DNA of 64,000 nucleotides from Cellulomonas iranensis NBRC 101100 = JCM 18110 (GCF_001552375.1 NZ_BCRB01000008.1:1-64000); one strand, 5' to 3'; positions 29,553 to 39,024 are shown, numbered from the stretch's first letter. The notes: generated by a model not told the origin, from the sequence alone. A program made the numbers and translations.

Positions 29553-30868
29553 CAGGCGGGCACCCCCGGCTCGACGAGCGCGCCGTCGAGCACGGTCGCA
29601 CGGCCGCGCAGGAACGTGGCGACCACGCGCCCGGGCAGCTCGGTACCGGCGAAGGGCGAGTTGACGCTCGCGGTGGCCTGCTGCTCGGGGACGACGACGC
29701 GCCGGGCGGTGGGGTCGACGAGCGTGAGGTTGGCGGGCTCCCCCACGGCGATCGGGCGGCCCTGGCCGTCGAGGCGTCCGATCCGCGCGGGCGCGGCGGA
29801 CATCACGCGGGCGACGTCGGCCCAGGTGAACCGGCCGGTGTCGACCATGACCTGCTGCACCACGGAGAGCGCGGTCTCGAGGCCGGTCATGCCGAACGCG
29901 GCGGCCGCCCACTCGCAGTCCTTGTCCTCGCGGGCGTGGGGCGCGTGGTCGGTGCCGACGGTGTCGATCGTGCCGTCGGCGAGGCCCGCGCGGACGGCTT
30001 CGACGTCCTGCGCCGTGCGCAGCGGCGGGTTGACCTTGTAGCGCGGGTCGTAGCCGCGCACGAGCTCGTCGGTGAGGACGAGGTGGTGGGGCGTGACCTC
30101 GGCGGTGACGTCGATGCCGCGGGCCTTGGCCCACCGGACGATCTCGACGGACCCGGCGGTGGACAGGTGCAGCACGTGCAGGCGCGAGCCGACGTGCTCG
30201 GCGAGCAGGACGTCGCGCGCGACGATCGCCTCCTCGGCGACCGCGGGCCAGCCGGTGAGCCCGAGCTCGGCGGAGACGACGCCCTCGTGCATCTGGGCGC
30301 CCGCGGTGAGGCGCGGCTCCTGGGCGTGCTGCGCGACGACGCCGTCGAAGGCCTTGACGTACTCGAGCGCGCGGCGCATGACGACGGGGTCGTGCACGCA
30401 CTTGCCGTCGTCGGAGAACACGCGGACGCGCGCGGCGGAGCGGGCCATGGCCTGCAGCTCGGCGAGCCGCTCGCCCTCGAGGCCGACCGTGACGGCGCCG
30501 ACGGGGTGGACGTCGGCGTGGCCGGCGTCGCGCCCCAGGCGCCAGACCTGCTCGACGACGCCCGCGGTGTCCTGCGTGGGGGTCGTGTTGGCCATGGCGT
30601 GCACGGCGGTGAAGCCGCCGAGCGCGGCGGCGCGCGTGCCGGACGCGACGGTCTCGGCGTCCTCGCGTCCGGGCTCGCGCAGGTGGGTGTGCAGGTCGAC
30701 GAGGCCGGGCAGCAGCACGAGCCCGTCGGCGTCGACGACGCGGGCGTCGCGCGCGGCGTCGTGCGTGCGGGCGTCGGCGCCGAGCGCGGCGACGACGCCG
30801 TCGGCGAGCAGCACGTCGGTCGGGTCGCCGCCCAGCGGGCGGGCGCCGGTGAGCAGGATGGCGGTCAC
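29552..30868 (-). CDS. pyrC: dihydroorotase
   Basis: Cyclises carbamoyl aspartate to dihydroorotate, a zinc amidohydrolase. It has 438 residues, the type I form. The metal site is shown by [20 protein letters not shown], then [51 protein letters not shown] and [18 protein letters not shown]. The GTG start at 30868 overlaps the pyrB stop as GTGA. The longer frame upstream is a shadow inside pyrB. Confidence 0.97.
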   Translation of the reverse strand: MTAILLTGARPLGGDPTDVLLADGVVAALGADARTHDAARDARVVDADGLVLLPGLVDLHTHLREPGREDAETVASGTRAAALGGFTAVHAMANTTPTQDTAGVVEQVWRLGRDAGHADVHPVGAVTVGLEGERLAELQAMARSAARVRVFSDDGKCVHDPVVMRRALEYVKAFDGVVAQHAQEPRLTAGAQMHEGVVSAELGLTGWPAVAEEAIVARDVLLAEHVGSRLHVLHLSTAGSVEIVRWAKARGIDVTAEVTPHHLVLTDELVRGYDPRYKVNPPLRTAQDVEAVRAGLADGTIDTVGTDHAPHAREDKDCEWAAAAFGMTGLETALSVVQQVMVDTGRFTWADVARVMSAAPARIGRLDGQGRPIAVGEPANLTLVDPTARRVVVPEQQATASVNSPFAGTELPGRVVATFLRGRATVLDGALVEPGVPA

Positions 30869-31869
30869 GCGGGCACCTTCGTCTCGTCGGTCGTGCGGGT
30901 CGTGCGCGTGCCGTCGCCGGCGAGCAGCAGGTAGAGGACGGCCATGCGGACCGCGACCCCGTTGGCGACCTGCTCGACGATGACGGCGCGCGGCGAGTCG
31001 GCCGCGTCGGCGCTGATCTCGAGGCCGCGGTTCATGGGGCCGGGGTGCAGCACGACCGCGTGGTCGGGCAGGGCCGCCAGGCGGCGGGCGTCGAGTCCGT
31101 AGCCGCGCGTGTACTCCAGCGGGCTGGGGAAGAACCCGCCGCCCGCGCTGGACATCCGCTCGCGCTGCACGCGGAGCATCATCACCGCGTCGGGCCGGGT
31201 CGCGAGCGCGTCGTCCAGGTCGTAGGACACCGTGGCGGGCCACGTGTGCACGCCCACGGGCAGCAGCGTGGGCGGGGCGACGAGCGTGACGCGCGCGCCG
31301 AGCGTGCGCAGCAGCTGCACGTTGGACCGTGCGACACGGCTGTGCAGCACGTCGCCGACGATCGCGACGTGCAGGCCCGCGAGGTCGCGGCCGGTGGTGT
31401 CGGTGGTGCCGCGGTCGCCGACGAGGTGCCGGCGCAGCGTGTAGGCGTCGAGCAGCGCCTGCGTGGGGTGCTGGTGCATGCCGTCGCCCGCGTTGACGAC
31501 CGCGCCGCTGGTCCACCCGGCGTGCGCGAGCGTGTGCGGCGCGCCGGAGGCCTGGTGGCGGATCACGACGGCGTCGGCGCCCATGGCCTGCAGCGTGAGG
31601 GCCGTGTCCTTGAGGGACTCGCCCTTGGAGACGCTCGAGCCCTTGGCGGAGAAGTTGATGACGTCGGCCGACAGGCGCTTGGCGGCGGTCTCGAAGGAGA
31701 TGCGCGTGCGCGTCGAGTCCTCGAAGAAGAGGTTGACGACGGTGCGGCCGCGCAGCGTGGGGAGCTTCTTGATCTCGCGTGCCTGGGTCGCGGCCATCTG
31801 CGCGGCGGTGTCGAGCACGTGGACGGCCTGCGCGGGGCTGAGGTCGGCGGCGGACAGCAGGTGCTTCAT
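30865..31869 (-). CDS. pyrB: aspartate carbamoyltransferase catalytic subunit
   Basis: Committed step of pyrimidine synthesis, joining carbamoyl phosphate and aspartate. It has 334 residues. The carbamoyl phosphate loop is [19 protein letters not shown], followed by [34 protein letters not shown] and [20 protein letters not shown]. No pyrI regulatory subunit is present, as usual in actinobacteria. The ATG start at 31869 overlaps the pyrR stop as ATGA. Confidence 0.98.
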   Translation of the reverse strand: MKHLLSAADLSPAQAVHVLDTAAQMAATQAREIKKLPTLRGRTVVNLFFEDSTRTRISFETAAKRLSADVINFSAKGSSVSKGESLKDTALTLQAMGADAVVIRHQASGAPHTLAHAGWTSGAVVNAGDGMHQHPTQALLDAYTLRRHLVGDRGTTDTTGRDLAGLHVAIVGDVLHSRVARSNVQLLRTLGARVTLVAPPTLLPVGVHTWPATVSYDLDDALATRPDAVMMLRVQRERMSSAGGGFFPSPLEYTRGYGLDARRLAALPDHAVVLHPGPMNRGLEISADAADSPRAVIVEQVANGVAVRMAVLYLLLAGDGTRTTRTTDETKVPA

Positions 31870-32459
31870 CGCGTGCCGCCCTCGATGACGACGCGGTCCT
31901 CGCCGTCGGTCTCGGCCAGGAGCACGTGCACGCGCTCGGCGGTCGCGGTGGGCAGGTTCTTGCCGACGTAGTCGGCGCGGATCGGCAGCTCGCGGTGCCC
32001 GCGGTCGACCAGGACGGCGAGCTGCACGGCGCGCGGCCGTCCGAGGTCGCTGATGGCGTCGAGCGCGGCGCGGATCGTGCGCCCCGAGTACAGGACGTCG
32101 TCCACGAGCACGACGACCTTGCCGTCGACGCCGTCGCCCGGCACGTACGTCTCGCCGATGGTGCGCGTGGGGTGGTGCGCGAGGTCGTCGCGGTGCATCG
32201 TCACGTCGAGGCTGCCGACGAGGTCGTGCTCGGCGACGTCCTCGACCTGGGCGAGGCGTTGCGCGAGGCGGCGTGCGAGCGGGAGGCCGCGCGTGGGGAT
32301 GCCGAGCAGGACGACGTCGGCGACGCCCTTGTTCCGCTCGACGACCTCGTGCGCGATGCGCGTCAGTGCGCGTCCCACGTCGTCGGCCCCGAGGACCGTC
32401 GTGCCGGTGCCCCCGGCGGGGGTGCTCCCGGGTGCGGGCGCAGGTGTGCCAGTGCTCAT
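31866..32459 (-). CDS. pyrR: PyrR, bifunctional pyr regulator / uracil phosphoribosyltransferase
   Basis: RNA-binding regulator of the pyr operon, with uracil phosphoribosyltransferase activity in many species. It has 197 residues. The core shows [20 protein letters not shown], the PRPP-binding [20 protein letters not shown] and [15 protein letters not shown]. The N-terminal 20 residues are a Gly/Pro/Thr-rich extension. It is the first gene of the seven-gene operon, and its own ribosome binding site lies within a PyrR-binding hairpin, so it probably represses its own operon when UMP is plentiful. Confidence 0.96.
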   Translation of the reverse strand: MSTGTPAPAPGSTPAGGTGTTVLGADDVGRALTRIAHEVVERNKGVADVVLLGIPTRGLPLARRLAQRLAQVEDVAEHDLVGSLDVTMHRDDLAHHPTRTIGETYVPGDGVDGKVVVLVDDVLYSGRTIRAALDAISDLGRPRAVQLAVLVDRGHRELPIRADYVGKNLPTATAERVHVLLAETDGEDRVVIEGGTR

Positions 32460-32467
32460 GCGTGCGA

Positions 32468-32503
32468 CTCCTTCCCCGCCTCACGGGACGGGCTTAAAGG
32501 GAG
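32468..32503 (-). promoter_or_regulatory. PyrR-binding leader hairpin covering the pyrR ribosome binding site
   Basis: The minus-strand leader holds TCCCGTGAGGC (32478-32488), an exact match to the PyrR loop consensus UCCnGnGAGGy, closed by a CCCG/CGGG stem. An outer pairing of CTCCCTT (32497-32503) with AAGGAG (32468-32473) would hide the Shine-Dalgarno sequence, which sits 8 bases before the pyrR ATG. PyrR-UMP binding should stabilise the hairpin and block translation, the mechanism described for mycobacteria. Confidence 0.8.
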
Positions 32504-32518
32504 GTTGCTCGACGGGTC

Positions 32519-32524
32519 ACATTA
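32519..32524 (-). promoter_or_regulatory. possible -10 element of the pyr operon
   Basis: TAATGT on the minus strand, about 60 bp before the pyrR start and just upstream of the PyrR hairpin. It fits TAnnnT, but no good -35 lies 16-18 bp upstream. Its position would give a short leader containing the whole hairpin. Confidence 0.3.
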
Positions 32525-32629
32525 CCTGCGGATCCCGCGGGTGCGCGGTCGTGTCCACGTGACGCGCGGCACGGCCGGTCCGGCAGCGCGCGCCGCGGTC
32601 GTCCCCGACGGAGCGGGGGCGTCACCCGG

Positions 32630-34987
32630 ATGCCTCTCATGGGCCCCGCGACGTGCGCCGATACAGCAGGCATGCTCGGCGACGTCCCCCTGTGGGCCAC
32701 CGTCCTGCAGTTCCTGGCCGCCGGCCTCGTCGGCGGCTTCTGCGTGCTGCAGTGGGTCTGGTGGCGCGGTGCGCTGCGCTCGGAGGGCTCGACGTGGTCG
32801 CTCGCGCTGTCGGTCACGATGGGTGCGCTGCTGCTCGTGGGCGGGCTGCACGGCGTGACGGAGAGCCCACCCGTGCGGGCCGTGCTCGAGTTCGGGCACG
32901 CGCAGCTGCTGGGCGTGCTGGCGCTCGTGGCGCTGCCGGCCACGCGCGCGTTCGGCGGTCGCGGGCCGCGCGTGCGCCCGTGGGCCGTCGCCGTCGGCGT
33001 GGTGCTCGCGCTGCGCGCGGCGCTGTGGTTCTGGCCGGCCGAGCAGGTCCCGGGCGTGCCCGGTGGTCGCGCGGCCGCGGTCGCGCTGCTGTTCGTCATG
33101 CTCGCGGTCGTCGTCGGCTACGTCGTCGCGGCCCTGGGCCGGGCCCGCCTCACGCGCCCGGGCTGGACGGTCGCGGCGGCGGGCTCGACCTCGCTGGTCA
33201 TGCTCGGCGGCGGCGTGCTCCTCGCGGGCCGTCCGCTCGGTGCGCTGCTCACGGCGCTGTGGCCGCTGCCGTTCGCGCTCGGCCTCGAGTCCCTCGCGTT
33301 CGTGCGCCTGCGGCGCGCGCAGAGCACCGCACGTCGCCGCGAGCTCATGCGCGACGCCCTCGCGGCCGTCACCAACACCGCGTGGTTCCACCGCGACGCG
33401 GACGCGGTGCTGCTGCAGGCCCGCGACGCGGCGCGCCGCGTGCTCGGCGACCCGAGCGTCGAGGCGTCGCTGCGGCCCCTGCAGCGCGACCGCTTCGTCG
33501 CCGACCTGTTCCCCGCCGAGCCCGGACGGCTCGAGCCGCACGACCGCACGTTCCTCGTCGACCTCGCCCTGGTCGTCTCGACCGCCGCCGAGCGGTACGC
33601 GCTGGCCGACCGGCTGGCGCGCGCCGCCGTCACCGACCCCCTCACGCGCCTGCCGAACCGCCGCGCGGCCGACGTGCACCTGCTCGAGGTGCTCGAGCGG
33701 GGCGCGGTGGAGCGCACGCGCGTCGCGGTGCTCTACTGCGACATCGACGGCTTCAAGGACGTCAACGACCGCGAGGGCCACGCGGCGGGCGACGAGCTGC
33801 TGCGCCGCACCGCCGACCTGCTGCGCGGCTGGGTCGACGACGACACGTACGCCGCCCGGCTCGCGGGCGACGAGTTCGCCGTCGTCGTGGCCCGCGCGCC
33901 CGACGACGAGGCCCTGGGCGACCTCGCGCGCCGCCTGCGGGCCGAGTTCGCCGCGCACGTCGGGAGCACGGGACCGCGCCTCACGTGCGGGGTCGCCGCG
34001 TGGGACCCGACCGACGTGGTCGACGCCGACGCGCTGCTGCGGCACGCCGACGCCGCGATGCTCGAGGCCAAGCGCACATCCACGGGCCACCGCGTGTTCG
34101 ACCCCGCCATGCGGGCGCGCGCCGAGGACCAGCGCCGCATCCGCAGCGCGCTCGAGCGCGCGGTCGCCGAGGACCGGATCACCGCGTACTTCCAGCCCAT
34201 CGTCGACACCCGCACGCTCGAGGTCGTCGGGCTCGAGGCGCTGGCGCGCTGGCAGGAGGGCGACGCGGTCGTGCTCCCCGAGCACTGGATCACGCTGGCC
34301 GAGCAGACGGGGCTCATCGTGCCGATCGGCCGGTCGATGGTCCGGCAGTCGCGGCGTGCGCTCGACCGGCACCAGATGCCCGTGGCCGTCAACCTGTCCG
34401 CGCGCGAGCTGCACGAGCCGGACGTGCTCGAGCACCTCGACGCGGCGTGGTCGGGCGGGCCGTGGGAGCACCTGACCGTCGAGATCACCGAGAGCACGAT
34501 GCTGCGCACGTCCGCCGCCGTGCCCGTGCTGTCCGAGCTGCGGGCGCGCGGCGCGCGCATCGCGCTCGACGACTTCGGGACGGGCTACAGCTCGCTCGCG
34601 CGGCTCGCGCGGCTGCCCGTCGACGTGCTCAAGATCGACCGGTCGTTCGTGCGCGAGCTGCGCACGCCGCGCGGCGTGGGCGCCGTGCGCGCGATCGTCG
34701 CGCTCGCCGAGCACCACGGCCTCGACGTCGTCGCCGAAGGCGTCGAGTCGGCGGGCGACCTGCAGGTGCTGGTCGACCTCGGGGTGCCGCGCGCGCAGGG
34801 CAACTTCGTCGGCCGCCCGGCCGCGGGGCTGCCCGTGCGGGGCGCGCGCCCGCAGCCGCGCTCCGTCGAGCCGGCGCGCACGACCGGCGAGCAGCGTCGG
34901 CTCGACGCCCGCCGGGTCCGCACGGTCCCGCGCCCGCTGCGCGTCGTGCACGGCGGCGGGGACGACGCGGCGCCCGAGCACCTGTGA
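32630..34987 (+). CDS. membrane-bound GGDEF-EAL protein (c-di-GMP turnover)
   Basis: A 785-residue protein predicted to make and/or break c-di-GMP. The N-terminal ~200 residues have about seven hydrophobic helices. A linker (about 225-315) precedes the GGDEF domain, whose signature reads RLAGDEF (first Gly is Ala, a form that can be active), with LYCDIDGFKDVNDREGH upstream. The EAL domain follows with YFQPIVD, GLEALARWQ, VNLSARELH, LTVEITESTM, LDDFGTGYSSLARL, LKIDRSFVREL and VVAEGVES, so catalytic residues look complete. The C-terminal 60 residues are disordered and basic. ATG 32630 is used; ATG 32672, closer to the first helix, is possible. It is divergent from pyrR and unlike its neighbours in strand, so its output may serve the c-di-GMP-sensing PilB type seen further along. 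Confidence 0.9.
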   Translation: MPLMGPATCADTAGMLGDVPLWATVLQFLAAGLVGGFCVLQWVWWRGALRSEGSTWSLALSVTMGALLLVGGLHGVTESPPVRAVLEFGHAQLLGVLALVALPATRAFGGRGPRVRPWAVAVGVVLALRAALWFWPAEQVPGVPGGRAAAVALLFVMLAVVVGYVVAALGRARLTRPGWTVAAAGSTSLVMLGGGVLLAGRPLGALLTALWPLPFALGLESLAFVRLRRAQSTARRRELMRDALAAVTNTAWFHRDADAVLLQARDAARRVLGDPSVEASLRPLQRDRFVADLFPAEPGRLEPHDRTFLVDLALVVSTAAERYALADRLARAAVTDPLTRLPNRRAADVHLLEVLERGAVERTRVAVLYCDIDGFKDVNDREGHAAGDELLRRTADLLRGWVDDDTYAARLAGDEFAVVVARAPDDEALGDLARRLRAEFAAHVGSTGPRLTCGVAAWDPTDVVDADALLRHADAAMLEAKRTSTGHRVFDPAMRARAEDQRRIRSALERAVAEDRITAYFQPIVDTRTLEVVGLEALARWQEGDAVVLPEHWITLAEQTGLIVPIGRSMVRQSRRALDRHQMPVAVNLSARELHEPDVLEHLDAAWSGGPWEHLTVEITESTMLRTSAAVPVLSELRARGARIALDDFGTGYSSLARLARLPVDVLKIDRSFVRELRTPRGVGAVRAIVALAEHHGLDVVAEGVESAGDLQVLVDLGVPRAQGNFVGRPAAGLPVRGARPQPRSVEPARTTGEQRRLDARRVRTVPRPLRVVHGGGDDAAPEHL

Positions 34988-35028
34988 GGTGCCCGGGCGC
35001 CGGGGTCGTGCAGAGGTGGTGCCGCGCG

Positions 35029-35445
35029 TCAGGCCAGCAGCGTGGGCTTCAGCACGACGATGCGGCCGAGGAGCCCGTTGACGAACGCGGGCGACTCGTC
35101 GGTCGACAGCTCACGGGCGAGCGACACGGCCTCGTCGACGGCCACCGCGTCGGGCACGTCGTCGTTCCAGAGGATCTCCCACGTGCCGAGGCGCAGCAGC
35201 GCACGATCGACCGCGGGCATGCGCGCGACCGTCCAGCCGTGCGCGTGCGTCGCGAGCAGCTCGTCGATGCGCTCGGCGTGCGCGAGCACGCCTTCGACCA
35301 GCTCGACCGAGTACTGCGGCAGCGACGCCTCGGTGCCCGGCTCGACGACGCGCTTCGCCAGCAGGTCGGCGACGGGGACGCCGCGCTGCTCCGCCTCGAA
35401 CAGCACGTCGAGCGCGCGCTTGCGCGCCTTGGTCCGGGCGCCCAC
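35029..35445 (-). CDS. nusB: transcription antitermination factor NusB
   Basis: All-alpha protein of 138 residues that with S10 (NusE) binds boxA of rRNA transcripts. It shows RTKARKRALDVLFEAEQRG, LVEGVLAHAERIDELLAT, MPAVDRALLRLGTWEI and VAVDEAVSLARELSTDESPAFVNGLLGRI, split across the helices of the family. The GTG start at 35445 is one base after the efp stop, the conserved efp-nusB pair. It is convergent with the GGDEF-EAL gene; the 41-bp gap holds no clear terminator. Confidence 0.97.
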   Translation of the reverse strand: MGARTKARKRALDVLFEAEQRGVPVADLLAKRVVEPGTEASLPQYSVELVEGVLAHAERIDELLATHAHGWTVARMPAVDRALLRLGTWEILWNDDVPDAVAVDEAVSLARELSTDESPAFVNGLLGRIVVLKPTLLA

Positions 35446-35446
35446 G

Positions 35447-36010
35447 TCAGTCGTTCACGCGGCCGAGGTACGACCCGTCACGCGTGTCGACCTTGACCTT
35501 GGTGTTCGACTCGAGGAACAGCGGCACCTGGATCTCGTAGCCGGTCTCGAGCGTCGCCGGCTTGGTGCCGGCCGACGAGCGGTCGCCCTGCAGGCCCGGC
35601 TCGGTGTACGTGACCTCGAGCACGACCGACGGAGGCAGCTCGACGTACAGCGGCACGCCGTCGTTGGTCGCGACCAGCGCGGTCTGCGACTCGAGCATGA
35701 AGTTCGCGGCGTCGCCGACGGTCGCGGCCGGCACGTTGATCTGGTCGTAGGTGTCCGTGTCCATGAACACGAAGTCCTCGCCGTCCTTGTACAGGTACTG
35801 CATGTCGCGCTTGTCGACGTTGGCCGTCTCGACCTTCACGCCCGCGTTGAACGTCTTGTCGACGACCTTGCCGGACAGGACGTTCTTGAGCTTGGTGCGC
35901 ACGAACGCGCCGCCCTTGCCGGGCTTGACGTGCTGGAACTCGACGACGGTCCAGAGCTGGCCGTCGATGCGCAGCACGATGCCGTTCTTGAGGTCGTTGG
36001 TGGTCGCCAC
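35447..36010 (-). CDS. efp: elongation factor P
   Basis: Relieves ribosome stalling at proline runs. It has 187 residues and three beta-barrel domains. The N-terminal loop reads [17 protein letters not shown], with the tip Lys present; the flanking PGKGG differs from the PGKGP loop I know from many actinobacteria. The C-terminal signature region shows [19 protein letters not shown] and [11 protein letters not shown]. The start is GTG at 36010 (product [13 protein letters not shown]) with GGGAGAA upstream; a longer frame is Pro/Arg-rich and was rejected. No modification enzyme (epmA, ymfI) is seen here. Confidence 0.97.
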   Translation of the reverse strand: MATTNDLKNGIVLRIDGQLWTVVEFQHVKPGKGGAFVRTKLKNVLSGKVVDKTFNAGVKVETANVDKRDMQYLYKDGEDFVFMDTDTYDQINVPAATVGDAANFMLESQTALVATNDGVPLYVELPPSVVLEVTYTEPGLQGDRSSAGTKPATLETGYEIQVPLFLESNTKVKVDTRDGSYLGRVND

Positions 36011-36233
36011 GAGCGTCGTTCTCCCGATCGGTGGTGGTGCGCGCCGTGCGGCGCGTGCGGGCGGCGGGCGCCGGTCCTCCGGCATGCCCGACCCGGCGCT
36101 GCCGCCGACCGGTGCGGTCGTCCGGCCCCAGGCCGTCGTCCATCCTAGCGCCCGCTCCCCCGGGCGCCCGCACCGACCTGCCCGGAACTGCACGGACCCG
36201 CGCGGGCCGGCGCGCGCGGCCCGCGCGGGCGCG

Positions 36234-36659
36234 TCAGCCGACCAGCCGCTGCGCGAGCGTCCCGACCGCGGCCGACCACAGCAGCGACGCGAGCGTCCCG
36301 ATCACGAAGCGCTCGGACGCGCCGGGGTTCTCGCGCAGCTCGGGGTAGCGCCCCAGGCCCTTGACGGCGACGACGACGGCCACGCCCTCGGGCACGCCCG
36401 CGAGCAGGCTCGCCGTGACGGCGAGGCGCTCGAGCACGCCGATCCACGTGCCGCCCCGCAGCACGGTCTGCGCGCCCTCGCCGTCGGGGCCGTCGCTCAC
36501 GCGCAGCGGCTGCAGCACGACGGGACCGCTGCGACGCGCCCGTCCCGCGTCGCGCGAGCGCGACGCGAGCCGCAGCACGAGGCGCGTGACGAGCCAGCCG
36601 CCCGCGGAGGACACGAGCAGGGCGCCGGCCCAGATGCCGGCCACGAGGGCGGGGTGCAC
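36234..36659 (-). CDS. small membrane protein paired with the SatD-like gene, unknown function
   Basis: A protein of 141 residues. Hydrophobic helices lie at about 7-30 ([20 protein letters not shown]), 75-98 ([20 protein letters not shown]) and 120-138 ([19 protein letters not shown]). The conserved-looking [19 protein letters not shown] sits before the last helix. The start is GTG at 36659, four bases after the SatD-like stop, so the two are co-expressed. I have seen this kind of three-helix partner beside SatD-like genes in other bacteria but know no function. It is the last gene before the 223-bp gap to efp (36011-36233), which shows no clear signal beyond the efp leader. Confidence 0.65.
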   Translation of the reverse strand: MHPALVAGIWAGALLVSSAGGWLVTRLVLRLASRSRDAGRARRSGPVVLQPLRVSDGPDGEGAQTVLRGGTWIGVLERLAVTASLLAGVPEGVAVVVAVKGLGRYPELRENPGASERFVIGTLASLLWSAAVGTLAQRLVG

Positions 36660-36662
36660 GCG

Positions 36663-37268
36663 TCAGACCTTGGCGTCGCCGGCGGCCCGCGTCAACAGGT
36701 GGGCGACCGCGGGTCGCGCGGCGACCTCCTCGGCCCACATCGCGGTGCGCAGGCGCTTGCTCACGGCCTGCTGCGTGACGCCGAGGGCCTGCGCCACGGC
36801 ATCCTGGCCCGCCTCGCCCGCCGCGCGCAGCGCGTCGACGGCGTCCCACCCCGCGGGGGTGCGGCGCGCGGCCACCGAGCCGAGCAGCACGAGCACGGCG
36901 TCCGCGTCCTCGGCCACCTCGGGCACCGCGCCCCGCACGGCGACCGGCACCGGCCGCTGGCGGCTCTTCGCGCTCTCGACCGCGTCGCGCGCGAGCACGA
37001 ACGCGTCGCCCGCTCCGGCGCGCGGCGAGGCGGGCAGCGGCTCGACGACGGGCCCGGCGCCGACGCCCACCGTCCACTCGCCGTCCCGCAGCACCCGCAG
37101 CGCGACGTCGACGACGACGCCCGGGTCGTCGAGGACGCCCTGCACCTCGTCGCCGACCGTGCGCTCGAACCCGCGCACCGTCGGCACGTCCGCGAGCGCG
37201 GCGAGGAGCTCGGGGACGCGGTCGGTGCCGCGTCGGCTCCCTCGCTGGTCGATCGTCATGACGAACAT
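36663..37268 (-). CDS. SatD-like protein with C-terminal helix-turn-helix
   Basis: A protein of 201 residues. The SatD-family layout is visible: MTIDQRGSRRGTDRVPELL, then ERTVGDEVQGVLDDPGVVVD, GVGAGPVVEPLPASPRAGAG and DAFVLARDAVESAKSRQRP. A C-terminal helix-turn-helix (AQALGVTQQAVSKRLRTAMW, about residues 160-180) suggests DNA binding. SatD proteins occur in stress or acid-adaptation loci of streptococci, but their biochemical role is unsettled. The ATG start at 37268 was preferred over an upstream frame because twin inverted repeats lie directly before it, probably its own operators. It sits between aroB and efp, where many actinobacteria have nothing. Confidence 0.72.
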   Translation of the reverse strand: MFVMTIDQRGSRRGTDRVPELLAALADVPTVRGFERTVGDEVQGVLDDPGVVVDVALRVLRDGEWTVGVGAGPVVEPLPASPRAGAGDAFVLARDAVESAKSRQRPVPVAVRGAVPEVAEDADAVLVLLGSVAARRTPAGWDAVDALRAAGEAGQDAVAQALGVTQQAVSKRLRTAMWAEEVAARPAVAHLLTRAAGDAKV

Positions 37269-37271
37269 GGC

Positions 37272-37317
37272 ACAACCCTGCCAGGTTGTTCTCAGCACCA
37301 CAACCTCAAGGAGTTGT
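37272..37317 (-). promoter_or_regulatory. twin inverted repeats upstream of the SatD-like gene
   Basis: Two 18-bp inverted repeats with ACAAC...GTTGT arms, 37272-37289 (6-bp arms ACAACC/GGTTGT) and 37300-37317 (5-bp arms), centres 28 bp apart, lie between the aroB stop and the gene start. The first ends three bases before the ATG. They look like paired operators for a dimeric regulator, possibly the SatD-like protein itself. The region is AT-richer than its surroundings. Confidence 0.6.
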
Positions 37318-37342
37318 GCGGGACGTCAGTCGCGGGGCGCGC

Positions 37343-38464
37343 TCACAGCAGCAGAGCACCGGCAGGCGTCGGGTCGGCCGAGATCTCGGCGTACGCCGCC
37401 GCCAGCAGCGTCGGGTCGGGTCCCTCGAGGCGCGACGGGCTCGCGAGCCCGTCGAGGACCACGAACCGCAGCAGGTCGCCCCGGGTCTTCTTGTCGCGAC
37501 GCATCGCCGTGAGCAGCTGCTCCCACCGGTCGCCCCGGTACGTCACGGGCAGCCCCAGCGCCGTGAGGACCGACCGGTGACGCGCGACGACGTCGTCGTC
37601 GAGGCGACCGGCGAGCCGCGCGAGCTCGGCGACGAACACCATGCCGACCGACACCGCCGCGCCGTGCCGCCACCGGTAGCGCTCGACGTGCTCGACCGCG
37701 TGCCCGAACGTGTGCCCGTAGTTGAGGATCTCCCGCAGGCCCGCCTCGCGCAGGTCCTCGCCGACCACGCGCGCCTTGGTGCGCACGGCCCGCTCGACGA
37801 GCTCGGCGAGGACCGGCGAGGACGCCGCCGCCGCGGGGTCGCGCAGCAGCGCCGTGTGCTCCTCGACGAGCTCGAGGATGCGCGGGTCGTCGATGAAGCC
37901 GCACTTGACGATCTCGGCGAGCCCCGCCACGAAGTCGTGGGGGCTCATCGACTCGAGGGCCGCGAGGTCGCACAGCACCCCGGCGGGCGGGTGGAACGCA
38001 CCGACGAGGTTCTTGCCCTCGGCCGTGTTGATGCCGGTCTTGCCGCCGACCGCGGCGTCGACCATCGCGAGCACGGTCGTCGGCACCTGCACGACGCGCA
38101 CGCCGCGCAACCACGTCGCGGCCACGAAGCCCGCGAGGTCGGTCGTCGCGCCGCCGCCGAGCCCGACGACGGCGTCGGAGCGCGTGAACCCCGCCTGGCC
38201 CAGCACGCCCCACAGGAACGCGGCCACCTGCGCGGTCTTCTGCTCCTCGGCGTCGGGGACCTGTGCCACGTACGCCTCGTACCCGTGCGCCAGCAGGTCC
38301 TCGCGGACCGCGTCGGCCGACGCCGCGAGCGCCGCCGGGTGCACCACGAGCACGCGCTGCACGCCGCCGCCGAGCATGTCCGGCAGCCGACCCAGCAGGT
38401 GCCGACCGATGACCACGTCGTACGGCTGCTCCCCCGCGACGCGGACCGTCTGCTCGCCGCTCAC
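37343..38464 (-). CDS. aroB: 3-dehydroquinate synthase
   Basis: Second step of the shikimate pathway. It has 373 residues. NAD- and zinc-binding signatures are [12 protein letters not shown]-like [40 protein letters not shown] and [12 protein letters not shown], with the metal ligands in [17 protein letters not shown] and [13 protein letters not shown]. The start is GTG at 38464, overlapping the aroK stop as GTGA. It is the last gene of the aroC-aroK-aroB run. Confidence 0.97.
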   Translation of the reverse strand: MSGEQTVRVAGEQPYDVVIGRHLLGRLPDMLGGGVQRVLVVHPAALAASADAVREDLLAHGYEAYVAQVPDAEEQKTAQVAAFLWGVLGQAGFTRSDAVVGLGGGATTDLAGFVAATWLRGVRVVQVPTTVLAMVDAAVGGKTGINTAEGKNLVGAFHPPAGVLCDLAALESMSPHDFVAGLAEIVKCGFIDDPRILELVEEHTALLRDPAAAASSPVLAELVERAVRTKARVVGEDLREAGLREILNYGHTFGHAVEHVERYRWRHGAAVSVGMVFVAELARLAGRLDDDVVARHRSVLTALGLPVTYRGDRWEQLLTAMRRDKKTRGDLLRFVVLDGLASPSRLEGPDPTLLAAAYAEISADPTPAGALLL

Positions 38465-39024
38465 GCGTCACCCCCCGCGGTGCGCAGCGCACCGAGCGCG
38501 TCCTCGACGGCCTGGGCGACCTCGGCCGGGCGCAGCCCGTCGGTCGGCACGCGCACGGTCGCGACCTCCTCGTAGACGGGGCGTCGGGCCTCCATGAGCG
38601 CCTGCCACTGGGCACGCGGGTTGCCGACGAGCAGCGGACGTGCCTGGTTGAAGCCGACGCGGGGCGCCGCGTGCGCGAGGCTCACGTCGAGGAAGACGAC
38701 GGCGCCCCCCGCCGCGCGGTACGCCGCCAGCGCGGCGCGGGTCGCGTCGTGCAGCACCGCGCCGCCGCCCAGGGCCAGGACGCCGTCGTGCTCGGCGAGC
38801 GCCGCGGCGACCGCGTCGCGCTCGAGCTCGCGGAAGCGCGGCTCGCCGTCCTCGACGAACACGTCCGCGACGGTCTTGCCCGTCACGGTCTCGACGTCGG
38901 CGTCGGTGTCGCGCACGGCCAGCTGCCAGCGCTGCGCGAGCGCCTCCGCGACGGTCGACTTGCCTGCCCCCGGGGGGCCGACGAGCACGACACGGGGACC
39001 GGGGGGCGGGACGGCGGCTGGCAC
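38461..39024 (-). CDS. aroK: shikimate kinase
   Basis: Phosphorylates shikimate. It has 187 residues, slightly long for the family because of a Pro-rich N-terminal tail. The P-loop is [20 protein letters not shown]. The shikimate site shows [29 protein letters not shown] and [14 protein letters not shown], and the lid region is [19 protein letters not shown]. The GTG start at 39024 is preceded by a 90-bp gap to aroC. It overlaps aroB by four bases. Confidence 0.96.
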   Translation of the reverse strand: MPAAVPPPGPRVVLVGPPGAGKSTVAEALAQRWQLAVRDTDADVETVTGKTVADVFVEDGEPRFRELERDAVAAALAEHDGVLALGGGAVLHDATRAALAAYRAAGGAVVFLDVSLAHAAPRVGFNQARPLLVGNPRAQWQALMEARRPVYEEVATVRVPTDGLRPAEVAQAVEDALGALRTAGGDA

